A stretch of 64,000 bases of DNA from Eopsaltria australis (GCA_034509425.1 JAVTVJ010000017.1:62001-126000), one strand, 5' to 3'. Counted from the stretch's first letter, positions 43,500 through 53,780 are shown. Program-made: numbers and translations. The notes: generated by a model not told the origin, from the sequence alone.

Positions 43500-44365
43500 T
43501 GTCTTGGGGTGATTTTATGATGGTACTCTATTCCTGATCATCTGCTTTTTGCCCATAAATGGTTGCTGTAGCTTTAAGGTGGGTCCGGGGGGAGGGGGAA
43601 GCCTTGGGGCTTCTTGCGCAGGTTTCATTCAAAGCCTCACACCCGGGCGTGCTCGGTGTAGGGTGGATGGGTTGTTACTTTGTTGTTTAGCTAGTTCGGT
43701 TTTTTGTTAGCTTAAGCAAGAAGTTTCTTTTTCCTCTTTCCCTGGCCTGGAGAGATTGCAGCAGCAATCTTTCGGTGGCTTTTTTTGTTTTCTTGAACTG
43801 TTCGGCTTGGCTTTGGTCCGAGATCAGGCAATCGCCGGGAGACGGTTGACCAGGACCTGCAGGGAGCTGCTGGAACCACTCCGCCCGGCCCCAGACCTCG
43901 GGAAAAGCTGAACCAACTAGAGAAAGGACACCAAAACCCACCAGCTTCATCTGCTGTGAGGAGGAGACCAACGCCAGAGGTTCAACAGGTTCCCATCTGT
44001 TTTGCCTGAGCTGCTGCGTGAACTTTTTTTCCCTTCCTTGAGATAAAAGCCGGGTGCCATTTTGTCCCCCCTGCTACGTGGCGAGCTGGTTTGTTTCTTC
44101 CCCTGGCATTCTGGGTTTTTTTTGTTCTGCTGTAGGTGGGCGGGGGGGGGGGAATAAGGCTCTGACGGTTCAATATCTAGCATTCATTCATTTTTTTCCT
44201 GTGATGTGAGGGCACTTTTTTTGTCAATAAACAGTTGGGTTTTTTTCACTTTCACCCTCTGGTATTCATTTTCTCATTGGCAGAAAATGGTTGCTGAAAC
44301 CCTTTTCTTTAGAGGAAACACTCATTCCAGAGTGTTTCTCCTAAATTTGTCTCTAAACCGAGACA
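43500..44365 (+). mobile_element. Solo LTR, 866 bp (same family as 15822-16242)
   Basis: TGTCTTGGGGTGATTTTATG...CTAAACCGAGACA with a perfect 5-bp duplication AAAGG (43495-43499 and 44366-44370). AATAAACAG lies near 44225. The nested copy in P1 has the same ends but is half the length. Confidence 0.93.
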
Positions 44366-44370
44366 AAAGG

Positions 44371-44733
44371 GTTACCCCATTTTGGTCATTTGAGCTCTTT
44401 ATAGGGTTTTCTTACAAGAAAATAAGTCTGTTCATTTCTACTGTCAAGCAGAAAGGATGTTTACGTGAGAACTCACTGCTTTACTTTTAGGTCAAGGCAA
44501 GAAAATGCAGGGGATGTAATCATTGGTATCAGGTGGGAGCTGCCTACAGGCTCCTCTGTTACAATAAGCTAAGTTTATCCTGTGGCTAAGGGATGTGTGC
44601 AGCACAATGCAGGCCTGGGCTTACTTAGGGTAATTGTTATGTCGATCACTAACTCCTAGATATACAATTATCTTCTAGTTAGGATCATTACACAAAAATG
44701 CACACCTTCTTTGGAAGCTGGCATTTTGTTTCG
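44371..44733. other. Unassigned non-coding spacer before P4
   Basis: No repeat or coding signal recognised. Confidence 0.4.
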
Positions 44734-45083
44734 TGTGGTATATGTTACAAAATAATTCGTGCTAAAATTAAGATTGCAGCATTTTACTGAAGTTGAGAGA
44801 AAGCACAGATGCCGGAAATAGGTGGTCGCCAAAAATTGTGCATTTCATGGGACTTCCTCCTCTGGCAGAGCTCCAGGATATGTCCACAGATAAGCATTTC
44901 GTGGGACTTCCTCATCTGGCAGAGCTCCAGAATGTATGTTCTACATGTGTATAAACAAGAATATGGATCCAGGATATGGATTCCATGTGTGCGTATAAAA
45001 TAAATGACTTACATCGCCAGAAAGTCATTCCCTCAGCAAAATCGACTACTGATTTCAGGAACCGTGGTCAGACAGGGTGGAAA
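44734..45083 (+). mobile_element. P4 5' LTR, left part (U3)
   Basis: TGTGGTATATGTTACAAAATAATTCG..., matching the 3' LTR at 63082. Contains two copies of a 54-bp U3 repeat. Interrupted after GGTGGAAA by provirus P5; resumes at 53242. Confidence 0.92.
44841..44943 (+). repeat. P4 5' LTR: 54-bp U3 repeat, two copies
   Basis: Units at 44841-44894 and 44895-44943 (second incomplete) share CATTTC(A/G)TGGGACTTCCTC and CTCTGGCAGAGCTCCAG-type phrases. Direct repeats in U3 are commonly enhancers. The 3' LTR has three copies. Confidence 0.9.
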
Positions 45084-45636
45084 TGTGAGAAACAGATATA
45101 CTTTGTTTCTCAAATTTAACTGTTTCTGAGATGGATATCCTTGAGATAAGCAGACATACCCTGTTATTCAATTTTAACAATTTTTGAGACGGATATCCCT
45201 GATAGCAGAGGTCCAGGAAACTTTATTGTCCAGGCCACAAATTCCTGGAAAGTACTTGTGTGGTCATCTCCTAATATGGATATGTAAAGACTGTTACGTA
45301 CAAAGTTCCAAAAAGGACGCTCAAAGAAGAAGAGCAGCCTTCAGCAGCGGCCACCGGGAGGCAGCAAGAGACAGCAAAAGACCCCTCAGCCACAGCCCGC
45401 GCAGGCGCAGAGTACTTCCCGACGACGGAACACCCCGAGAAACACACCGGAAACTGTAACAAATAAAATGAAGGCTGAAAGCTTCCCCCAGTGTGCGCCG
45501 TTGGTAGAGCGGAGACTCCCTGGCCGCCCAGCGCTGCTCTGCTTGCTATCGCTTGCCAAATTTTTATACTTAATAAAACTTGTCTTTATGAATTCACTAA
45601 GTTAGCTTCTGAATTTTGTCCGAGTAATTTATAACA
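45084..45636 (+). mobile_element. P5 5' LTR
   Basis: TGTGAGAAACAG...TTATAACA, 553 bp, with AATAAA at 45572-45577. The 91-codon frame at 45184-45459 recurs in the 3' LTR because the LTRs are duplicates. Confidence 0.95.
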
Positions 45637-45640
45637 ATTT

Positions 45641-45658
45641 TGGTGCCGTGACTCGGAT
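45641..45658 (+). promoter_or_regulatory. P5 primer binding site, tRNA-His type
   Basis: TGGTGCCGTGACTCGGAT, four bases after the LTR, is the 18-mer I associate with tRNA-His priming, as in the HERV-H group. It differs clearly from the P4 site. Confidence 0.88.
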
Positions 45659-45845
45659 CCAAGCTAGGATAGTGCGGAGCTCCCACATCGGGGAGGTGCC
45701 CCGTCTTCTGACGGCCCTAGTGTGGGATATCCCGCTACCCTCAACTGGATCAACGAACCTCCAAATTGATATGCAAGCAGAGGAACACCGGTGACACCTT
45801 AAACTTTGTGCACTAAGAACCGAATGAAGACTCTACAGAGAGTAC

Positions 45846-45851
45846 GTAAGT
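45846..45851 (+). promoter_or_regulatory. P5 candidate major splice donor
   Basis: TAC/GTAAGTAT lies about 200 bases after the LTR and upstream of gag, where a retroviral splice donor for env (and any accessory mRNA) is expected. Confidence 0.5.
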
Positions 45852-46027
45852 ATAGGCCGGTTACCCATTCGGTTGGGGTTGGGTATCTCAGAGTGTGTCT
45901 GAGTGAGACGCTGCTTTTGGGCGAAGTGAGTGTAGACCCTCTAGTAGTGCGGTTCCCTTCTCCCGCGAGGGACAGGGCCACGATCGAGGGGCGGAGAGTG
46001 TGTGTGTGAAAGAAGGCACTCTGGAAG

Positions 46028-47047
46028 ATGGGACAGAAGAAAGGCAAGCCGTCTGTACCCACGGGGGGGGGACCCCCAGAAAGAACTCCCTAGGATATCC
46101 CTAGATAGTCCGCTAGGACTGATGATTGCAAACTGGGATGACTTACCTTTTAGGAAAGGGAAGGACAAAAGAAAAATGATACACTATTGTGTAGAAGTAT
46201 GGGGAGGAAAGCAAATTAGGGCAGATAATTTATTTTGGCCAATTTTCAGCTCATTTGAGGACTGGGTGTTATTAGACCAATTTTTGGGACCCAACATTTA
46301 TACTTGGGATGAATTAACATCGATCCTGAGCATATTATTTTCTAGGGAAGAGAGAGAAATGATTAGACGGACTGGGATGAGGCTCTGGGCACAACAACAT
46401 GCCCAGGGGCCGGCTGCAGATACTAAATGGCCAGCACAGCAGCCTAATTGGAATAATCAGGATGAAAGAGATAGAGACCATATGTCAGATCTAAGAAACA
46501 TGATTGTTCAGGGAATTTGGGAATCTGTTCCCCGGGGTCAGAACATCAGCAAAGCCCTGAATGACTGCCAGAGACAAGATGAAACCCCCACAGACTGGCT
46601 GGAGCGGCTCCGAAAGAGCCTGCAACTATATTCAGGCTTAGATCCCAACACCCCCCTTGGGCAGATAGTCCTGAAGACCCAATTTGTAGCTAAATCTTGG
46701 AATGATATTAGGAAGAAACTAGAAAAAATTGAAGATTGGCAAGAAAAAGAGTTAGAATTATTGAGGGAAGCCCAGAAAATATATGTAAGGAGAGAGGAGG
46801 AAGCTCAAAGGAAGAACACACAAATTCTGGTGACTGCTGTAAGAGAAGGACTAAGATACTCTCAGGGGGATTGTCAGAGAGAGAGAGGCCCTTCACGGGA
46901 AACAGGAAACCTGGCAGCACCAATGCTGAACGAGTAAGAAAAGGGCAGAGAAGGCTTGTGGAATGTTTTTATTGCCACAAATTGGGACATACAAAAAGGG
47001 AGTGCAGGAAGAGAATACAAGATGAGAAGATGTTTAAAGAAGATTAG
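46028..47047 (+). pseudogene. P5 gag, frameshifted
   Basis: Gag forms the viral core. It starts ATG GGA CAG (Gly-2 for myristoylation, gammaretrovirus-like) at 46028. A run of nine G near 46064-46072 sits where the frame is lost, and the main open block (46002-46937) is in another frame. That block holds capsid sequence with an MHR-like segment (MIVQGIWESVPRGQN) and a charged C-terminus. A second shift near 46850 leads to the nucleocapsid with one CCHC knuckle (CFYCHKLGHTKREC) in the frame ending at TAG 47045-47047. Compared with P4, the Pro-rich matrix/p12 portion is missing. Confidence 0.85.
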
Positions 47048-48000
47048 GAGTGTCAGGGGTTGTATTTACTGGGGACATTAAAAACAACAGAGCCCTTGAT
47101 AAAAATAGAAGTTGGTCCTCAGCAACAAGAAATAGAGTTTCTCGTGGACTCTGGAGCAGAAAGATCAACTATTCAAAAACTACCTCAAGGATGCAAAATA
47201 TCCTCAGAAAAAATACAAGTGATTGGAGCAAAGGGAGAGCCCTTCGGGGTCCCCATGATTAAAAATGTACAGTTTGAGACACAATCCAGATTTGGAATTG
47301 GATCATTGCTATTAGTACCCAAGGCAGAATACAATCTATTAGGATGGGATTTAATGGTAGAATTGAACATTAACCTTAAGGAAGAAAAAGATGAAGTAAA
47401 AGTGAAACTGTGCCCACTTACTGTGAAAGATGAGGAAAAGATTAACCCGGAAGTTTGGTATTCCCCAGATACGGTAGGGAGATTAGATATTGAACCCTTT
47501 GAGGTAACTCTCAGAGATCCTGATGTGCCTGTGCAGATTAAACAATGCCCTTTATCACAGGAAGGGAGATGGGGACTGAAACCTGAGGTAGATTAATTAA
47601 AAGAGGATTATTAGAGTCCTGTATGTCACCATTTAACACCCCCACTCTACCTGTAAAGAAACCTGATGGGAGTTACCGACTGGTGCACGATCTAAGGGAA
47701 ATAAACAAGGGAACTGTGTCTAGATTCCCCGTAGTTGCTAATCCCTATACCTTACTGAGTCAATTAAACCCTAGAGATCAATGGTATAGTGTAATTGATC
47801 TCAAGGACGCATTTTGGGCATGTCCTTTAAAGAAAGAATGCCAAGATTATTTTGCTTTTGAATGGGAAGACCCTGAAACACATCGAAAACAACAGCTTAG
47901 GTGAACTTATGCCAGCAGAGTCAAAGGACCAATATCCGACTCTCCGTGGAAAGTAGTTGGTGATCCTGGATCCTTAAAATTCACCTTGCGACAGAATCCA
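47048..48000 (+). pseudogene. P5 protease and truncated pol
   Basis: In the same frame as nucleocapsid after the TAG, as in gammaretroviral readthrough. The retropepsin motif FLVDSGAERS (Asp at about 47147) and flap (VIGAKGEP) are visible; the frame closes at 47594-47596. RT begins in another frame (PVKKPDGSYRLVHDLREIN, VIDLKDAFWACPL) and stops at about 47900. There the sequence jumps to the end of pol (ASRV...DPGSLKFTL). The RT catalytic box, RNase H and integrase core are deleted. Confidence 0.88.
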
Positions 48001-48029
48001 GATGGACTCAAACGTCACAGTAGCAGTAG

Positions 48030-48539
48030 CAGATAAACATTCATTTTATTCACCAAAGTTATTTAAGTAATGCAGATTATAGAGTGAAATGTGTTGACCC
48101 TGACTGTAATTGTTACCCATTTGTTTGTTATATTTGTAAAGTGTGCCGGAAAAAGTGGTGGACTCGTTGCCTTAAGGGAATTCCACCTAGGGGAATTTGT
48201 AAATTGTGCTGAAGCAGAGAGAGAAAGTTAACAATTGAAGTACTCCATCTAGAGGAATCCCTGGGAAAACTACAGCGAGACTCCCGAGAGTGGTGGGAAA
48301 TCTACAATAAGGGAATAAATCCTGAAAAGTTCTGCTATCACCCAAATGAACCAATACCCTTTATAGCAGAACTCACCCAAACACACTGTTGAAAGACCCT
48401 AAAATACTTGCAGTGCTTTGGTCCTCATGTAAAGGATAAAAATTGGGTACAATATATCACCAGGCAATCCCGTAAAAACCTTTCAAAACCTCCTGAAGAC
48501 TACCCCTGCTGCCGAGGAGATGGTACTCCCCATAGTTCG
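48030..48539 (+). pseudogene. P5 accessory Cys8 gene between pol and env (with in-frame stops)
   Basis: One frame reads an eight-cysteine block (codons from 48081 to 48209) with spacing C-x4-C-x-C-x7-C-x2-C-x7-C-x9-C-x2-C, identical to the P4 gene at 60096. A TGA (48210-48212) follows directly; the frame then continues with a Trp/Glu-rich region, a second TGA (48390-48392) and a CC-x2-DG-x-P motif (about 48504) before TAG at 48540. No start codon is obvious upstream in this frame. Function unknown; see the P4 copy. Confidence 0.65.
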
Positions 48540-49197
48540 TAGCAACCGAATTGACGGGCGAGGCAGAGAGATAAGAGACTGTGGAGGAAAACACCTATCC
48601 ACTGGGATCATACCCAAGCCCTGGATAAATTGCCCCAATACCAATTCATCCTTACAGAGCTTGAGGAATCATAATACCAAAAGACATGGGTCTAAGCTGC
48701 TGAGTGACCAAATTGAATGAGGAAAAGTAGTTACACAAATTATGCGACTAAAACCTCAAGAGAGCCCTCCCACTTAATCGGCACACTGTGACCTTTTTGT
48801 ATCTGTTATTACTAGTAGTAACCGTAAGTGGTACACCACAAAATCCACACCAACCTTATAAGTGGTCCTTGATTTAGATAGAGCATAGTGTGGTAATTGC
48901 TACCATTACCACTGCTGGGCCTCTGAGTTTTCAAGCACATTTAAGTTCCCTAATTCGACTGGGAGATGGAGAAACTTATAAAAGACAAGTACAGTACAAA
49001 GCCTTTTATATGTGCCCTAGTTCCAACCAGGGGAAAAGCTATTGCAATTATCCAGGTCATTATTACTGTACTTCTTAGAGTTGTGAATCTTTTGCCTCAA
49101 ATTGGCCAACTTCTGGCGATAAAAATTTAAAAATAAGATGGAGTCCTCCAGGATGTACCCCACCTCGTCATGGATATGACAGCACTGTACAAAGTGG

Positions 49198-49655
49198 TGA
49201 TGCCTGAAGGATTTTTCTGCTTTTCTTCTGAATATTTCTTACACTATTCCCTATATTCACAAGTATTAGCATGCATACTTGTGATGCTTTAGGTGATAAC
49301 TTAGCCCGGTTTCATGGTGTTTAGTAGGCCGGTAGACTAAACACCCCTGAAACCACGTAGAGTTAGAAGACCAAACACCCTGTTTTTGTGGGCCCTCAAG
49401 GTCTCCTAGTAGGACAGATTTTGTAAACTAGAAGTTAGGCCACCCAGGCCCCTTATTGGGCCCTCCTGGTAGATATGCTAATGTGTAGAGTCTTTAATTG
49501 TATACTCGATTGGGGGGGAACAGGGCTTTTGCGACGCGTTCTACCTGGACAGCAGAAGCCATCGAATGGGATCCTATTAAAATACCGAGGTAAGCAACCC
49601 CCAACCCTCTAACCGTGTCTGAGCCTTTATTTCCTAAGACCAGAAAAAGGCATCA
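49198..49655 (+). mobile_element. Solo LTR (458 bp) nested in P5 env
   Basis: Extended inverted ends TGATGCCT...AGGCATCA, the same end type as 27982-28412. Flanking GTGG (49194-49197 and 49656-49659) is the only duplicated target seen; four bases is short for a family whose internal sequence I cannot assign. Env reading resumes at its right edge, which supports the limits. Confidence 0.75.
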
Positions 49656-50095
49656 GTGGTAACCACGAAACCTGTTGAAAGATATACTTAAATGTAACCA
49701 ATCCAACAGATCCAAAATGGCTATTAGGAAAAACATGGAGAATTAGATTTTGAGAACCAGGAACTGACAGGGGTGGATTAATAACAATAAAAAAGGAACC
49801 CATTCCCAACGATCCTTCCCCTGTAGGGCCCAACCTAGTGCTTACACAAGATATTAAGGAATCAACAGACATAGAGCAACCAGCCAGTTATACATATGAG
49901 GAAAATCTTACAAACCTTAATACCCCTATGATCCCAGAAACAGTAAACCCAACGGGACCTGAGAGTAATACTCTTTGGAAACTTATTCAAGCAAGTTACA
50001 GGGCACTTAATGCAACCAACCCGAATTTAACTGAACACTGCTGGCTATGTTATAAAATAAAACCCCCTTTTTATGAAGCTGTAGGAAGAACTGCC

Positions 50096-51662
50096 TGTCT
50101 TGGGTTAGGCCAGAGGGGTCAAAATCTAAGAAGTGATCTGTGCTGCAGGAAGGAATACAACTTCCTTCCTGGGAGAGAGAGCCAATAATCAGGTAGTTTT
50201 AAGGATTGATATGTAAGTGAACTAATTAAAAAGTTGATCCGCTTTCGAGGAAAAAACTATATATAAGCAGAGACTCTCTGAAGTTCTTCTTCTTTGGACC
50301 TGCTGCTGCTGTGTAGAGAGGAGCAGCTCCTGCTTCTCTCGCTGGTAAGGCCCCCCCCCCACCTTCTTCCAAAGGAGGGATGGGGGGGGGAAGGGAGGAA
50401 ATGATTGGAATTTTCAGCAGATCCAGCTCAGCTGGTGTGCCAGCTACATGAGAGAGAGAGCCGGGCTAGGCAAGGACCAAGCTAGACTCTATCCAGCTCG
50501 GGCCAGGCCCTGCCCTGTCACCCCGGGCCCAGATGGCCCTACCAGGCCGAGCCAGCTTGGCAGAGCCAGGCAGAGAGACTCTTGAGAGCGTCTAGCATCC
50601 AGCTCAGACCTGTTCAAGCAGCCCGGCAAAGAGCACTCACACTGCCGGAGAGAGAGAGAGAGAGAGACAGAGATTAACTCTCTCCATGCCTGGACTAAAC
50701 TCACAGACACCCATCCTTCCTCGCAGAGAGAGGAACGAGTGAAGACATCAACATAGTGCAGCGCAGAGACTTTACAGTCAGTGAGGAAAGCAGAACTGAT
50801 ACTTACAATAAGGTGCATGAGAAATGTTTCAAGAGTGAAGCTGAAAACTCTTTTAGAGAACCATGGTTGGGGACTGAGCTAATAAATTCTCTGTAATATA
50901 TGAAGATATAGTCCAAAGGGGGATGTGAGGTTCTTATTGCAGCCAATGAACTGAATTACCTAAGTACAGACAAGTAAGTGTTGAAAAAGTACAGCCTGAT
51001 GAGAAACTAGAACCAAGAGAGAGGAGAGGCTGTGACTCAGAGCCCTGGTCCCGGGGAGAATGCCAGAGAACCTGAGTTGTCAGGAGAACCTGTGCTGCTA
51101 AGCACAGAAGAAAGGATTTTCTTTGTTGCTGCAATTGAACTGGGCATCCTTAAAACAGGTACCCTGTAGACTGTTCATAACCCACCCAAGTGGCTGTGGG
51201 AAGGCTACTGGTGTGGGAGAGATCCACCATTAAGCTAGACTTTGCTCCGGGCGGCGGCTAATGGTGAGGCAGAAGACCCATAAAAACTGTATTTTTCTTA
51301 CAGAAAATCCATGGTGTAAGCAAAAGAAACTTCTCTCCCTAAATGAACTAGAACAAGAGCTGTTTCTGAAGTGGTAAACTGACTAGAGGTCAAAGTGTTG
51401 TCTTTTGTGTGTTGTCAGGGAGAATGAAATGGAGAGGTGGGGGAAGGAGGAGTGGTCTGAAGAGTTTGTTCTGGTTTTTCTTGAGTTTTTTTTCTTTTCC
51501 CTTTGTCTTAAGTATATTAATAAAACTTCTTTGTACTTTATAAAGTTTGAGCCTGCTTTGCCTACTCCTAATCCTCATCTCACAACAAGCAATCAAGTAA
51601 ATTTAAGTAAGTGTGCTAGCATTTTACACACAAACCTGAATAAGAGAACTGAAACCACTACA
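50096..51662 (+). mobile_element. Solo LTR (1567 bp) nested in P5 env; same family as 7228-8584
   Basis: TGTCTTGGGTTAGG...GAAACCACTACA with a perfect 5-bp duplication CTGCC (50091-50095 and 51663-51667). TATATAAG lies near 50260 and AATAAA near 51520. Because P5 LTRs are almost identical, this insertion must be recent. Confidence 0.95.
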
Positions 51663-52684
51663 CTGCCAAACCAAAGAGAATCAATGGTGCAAATCCGGCC
51701 CAGTGTTTGTGGGCAAAAGAAGTAATACCCAAACAAGGTATATCCCTGTCAAAAGTATCTGGAAAAGGAAGGTGTATAGGAAATGTCCCCAAGTCAAAAT
51801 TACACCTGTGTGGGACAATGGTTTCAACAAGAAAACATATTCCCGCAGAATGGTTATTGCCAACAGAAAATGCCAAATGGATTTGTGCCTCCATCGGTGT
51901 TACCCCTTGCTTACACTTAAACTGTTTAATCAAAATGTTGACTATTTTATACAAGTTATAATAATTCCAAGGGTTATGTATCACCCAGAAGAATTTGTAT
52001 ACGAAAACCAAATTACCCCCGAGCACCAGTTGTCCAAATGAGAACCCTTTACAGCTTTAACCATAGCTACACTTGTAGCAATAGGAGCAGCAGGAGTAGG
52101 CACTGGAACCTCTGCCTTAATTCAACAAAACCAAAGACTTAAAGCTCTTAGAACAGCAGTTGATGAAGATTTAGCGCAAATAGAAAAATCCATAAGTGCT
52201 TTAGAGTCATCCTTAAGATCCTTATCAGAAGTGGTGTTACAAAACAGAGGGGGCTTAGACTTGATGTTTTTACAACAAGGAAGATTATGTGCTGCTTTAA
52301 AAGAAGAATGCTGTGTGTATGCTGACCACACCGGGGTGGTCAGGGACACAGTGACTAAACTAAGGGAAGGCTTAGAAAAGTGAAAGAGAGGACGAGAGCA
52401 ACAACAAAGTTGGTATGAGTCCTGGTTTAACTACTCTCCCTAGCTGACCACCCTATTATCCACTATCACAGGACCAGTGATATTATTCATTTTAGGCCTC
52501 ACTTTTAGACCCTTTATTTTTAACAAAATTATATCAATAGTAAAAAGTAAACTAGAGGCAGCTCACTTAATGTTAATAAAAACAAACTATGAGTTAGTCA
52601 ATGATGATCTTGAGCTTATGAATACTACTGAAATGTTATCACAATTTGAGAAACAAAATGTACCATAAAAGAAAAAGGGGGGAT

Positions 52685-53237
52685 TGTGAGAAACAGATAT
52701 ACTTTGTTTCTCAAATTTAACTGTTTCTGAGATGGATATCCTTGAGATAAGCAGTCATACCCTGTTATTCAATTTTAACAATTTTTGAGACGGATATCCC
52801 TGAGAGCAGAGGTCCAGGAAGCTTTATTGTCCAGGCCACAAATTCCTGGAAAGTACTTGTGTGGTCATCTCCTAATATGGATATGTAAAGACTGTTACGT
52901 ACAAAGTTCCAAAAAGGACGCTCAAAGAAGAAGAGCAGCCTTCAGCAGCGGCCACCGGGAGGCAGCAAGAGACAGCAAAAGACCCCTCAGCCACAGCCCG
53001 CGCAGGCGCAGAGTACTTCCCGACGACGGAACACCCCGAGAAACACACCGGAAACTGTAACAAATAAAATGAAGGCTGAAAGCTTCCCCCAGTGTGCGCC
53101 GTTGGTAGAGCGGAGACTCCCTGGCCGCCCAGCGCTGCTCTGCTTGCTATCGCTTGCCAAATTTTTATACTTAATAAAACTTGTCTTTATGAATTCACTA
53201 AGTTAGCTTCTGAATTTTGTCCGAGTAATTTATAACA
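52685..53237 (+). mobile_element. P5 3' LTR
   Basis: 553 bp, preceded by a polypurine tract (AAAGAAAAAGGGGGGAT). Three substitutions seen relative to the 5' LTR. Followed by the GAAA duplication and the rest of the P4 LTR. Confidence 0.95.
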
Positions 53238-53241
53238 GAAA

Positions 53242-53501
53242 GACAGGAAAAAACTACATTGTTGTATTGAAAAGATAAAATTAACAAAGAAGAAAAAAGG
53301 TAAAAGAAGACACCTCATGGAAACCACAGCGGAGAACTGGTGAGATTCGAACCGACAGTGTTTCGGACCCAGTTCACCCCAACGCCGATCGCCTGGCTCG
53401 GCGTTGCTTTTTTTTTTTCTTCATGGCTCTTTTTCAAATTTTATACTTTGATTTTTAATAAATTCTCTTTAATCATAAAATTGGCTGATTCATTTATAAC
53501 A
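53242..53501 (+). mobile_element. P4 5' LTR, right part (end of U3, R, U5)
   Basis: Continues the P4 LTR after the P5 insertion and matches 63486-63739 of the 3' LTR. AATAAA lies near 53457 and the end is ...ATTTATAACA. A strong stem-loop lies at 53380-53406, just before a T run. Confidence 0.92.
53380..53406 (+). promoter_or_regulatory. Stem-loop in P4 5' LTR, upstream of the poly(A) signal
   Basis: CAACGCCGA and TCGGCGTTG form a perfect 9-bp stem around a 9-base loop, followed by a run of T. The 3' LTR copy (63620-63646) keeps the structure with one mismatch. Hairpins near the R/poly(A) region regulate polyadenylation or packaging in several retroviruses; the role here is inferred. Confidence 0.55.
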
Positions 53502-53505
53502 AACT

Positions 53506-53523
53506 TGGTGACTCCGACGTGAT
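53506..53523 (+). promoter_or_regulatory. P4 primer binding site, tRNA-Trp-like
   Basis: TGGTGACTCCGACGTGAT, four bases after the LTR, differs at one base from the tRNA-Trp-type site seen in P3 (TGGTGACCCCGACGTGAT). Confidence 0.75.
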
Positions 53524-53780
53524 CCAAATCTCGGTTCCGCGGTTTCCCCCTCCGATCAGGAGGCGCCCCGCTCATTTAGCGGCCTGACGGCAGGGGAGAG
53601 CCAGCAGAACCAGTTGGATTCCGAACAGCAAATTAAGATAAAAGCCACAAGCAAAAGGGAAAAGAGGAACGAGCTCGGAGCTCCCAAAGACACTTAGAGG
53701 GAACGGCCCTCGGAACTGCGGCGCTTTTTTTTCATTCGTAAAATTCTACGTGCACGGAGATCCACGCAGGAAAAGGGTAT

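Larger units (their letters stand above)
48720..52676 (+). pseudogene. P5 env, broken and interrupted by two solo LTRs
   Basis: Gammaretrovirus-like envelope. Surface-subunit sequence is readable at about 48780-49080 (FYMCPSSNQGKSYCNYPGHYYC) and 49660-50095, including the CWLC isomerase-type motif near 50040. TM sequence runs 52030-52676: a hydrophobic fusion-peptide-like start, an immunosuppressive-domain-like segment ([18 protein letters not shown]), canonical C-x6-CC, and a membrane anchor ([17 protein letters not shown]). Stops lie at 52381 and 52441. Its TM type differs from P4 env. Confidence 0.85.
45084..53237 (+). mobile_element. P5: younger gammaretrovirus-like provirus inside the P4 5' LTR
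   Basis: 8.15 kb with two 553-bp LTRs that I see differing at only three positions, and a 4-bp target duplication GAAA (45080-45083 and 53238-53241), as expected of gammaretroviruses. tRNA-His primer site. gag, protease and the start of RT are present; most of pol is deleted; the accessory Cys8 gene and env are broken. Two solo LTRs lie inside env (49198-49655 and 50096-51662). Confidence 0.95.

Noticed and set aside
43500..44365. Pairing of the same-family LTRs at 15822 and 43500 as ends of one giant provirus
   Set aside because: Each has its own perfect 5-bp target duplication (TACTG and AAAGG), so they are independent solo LTRs.
45184..45459. 91-codon frame in the P5 5' LTR, repeated at 52785-53060
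   Set aside because: Same reason: duplicate LTRs. It spans the region leading to the poly(A) signal and has no recognisable features.
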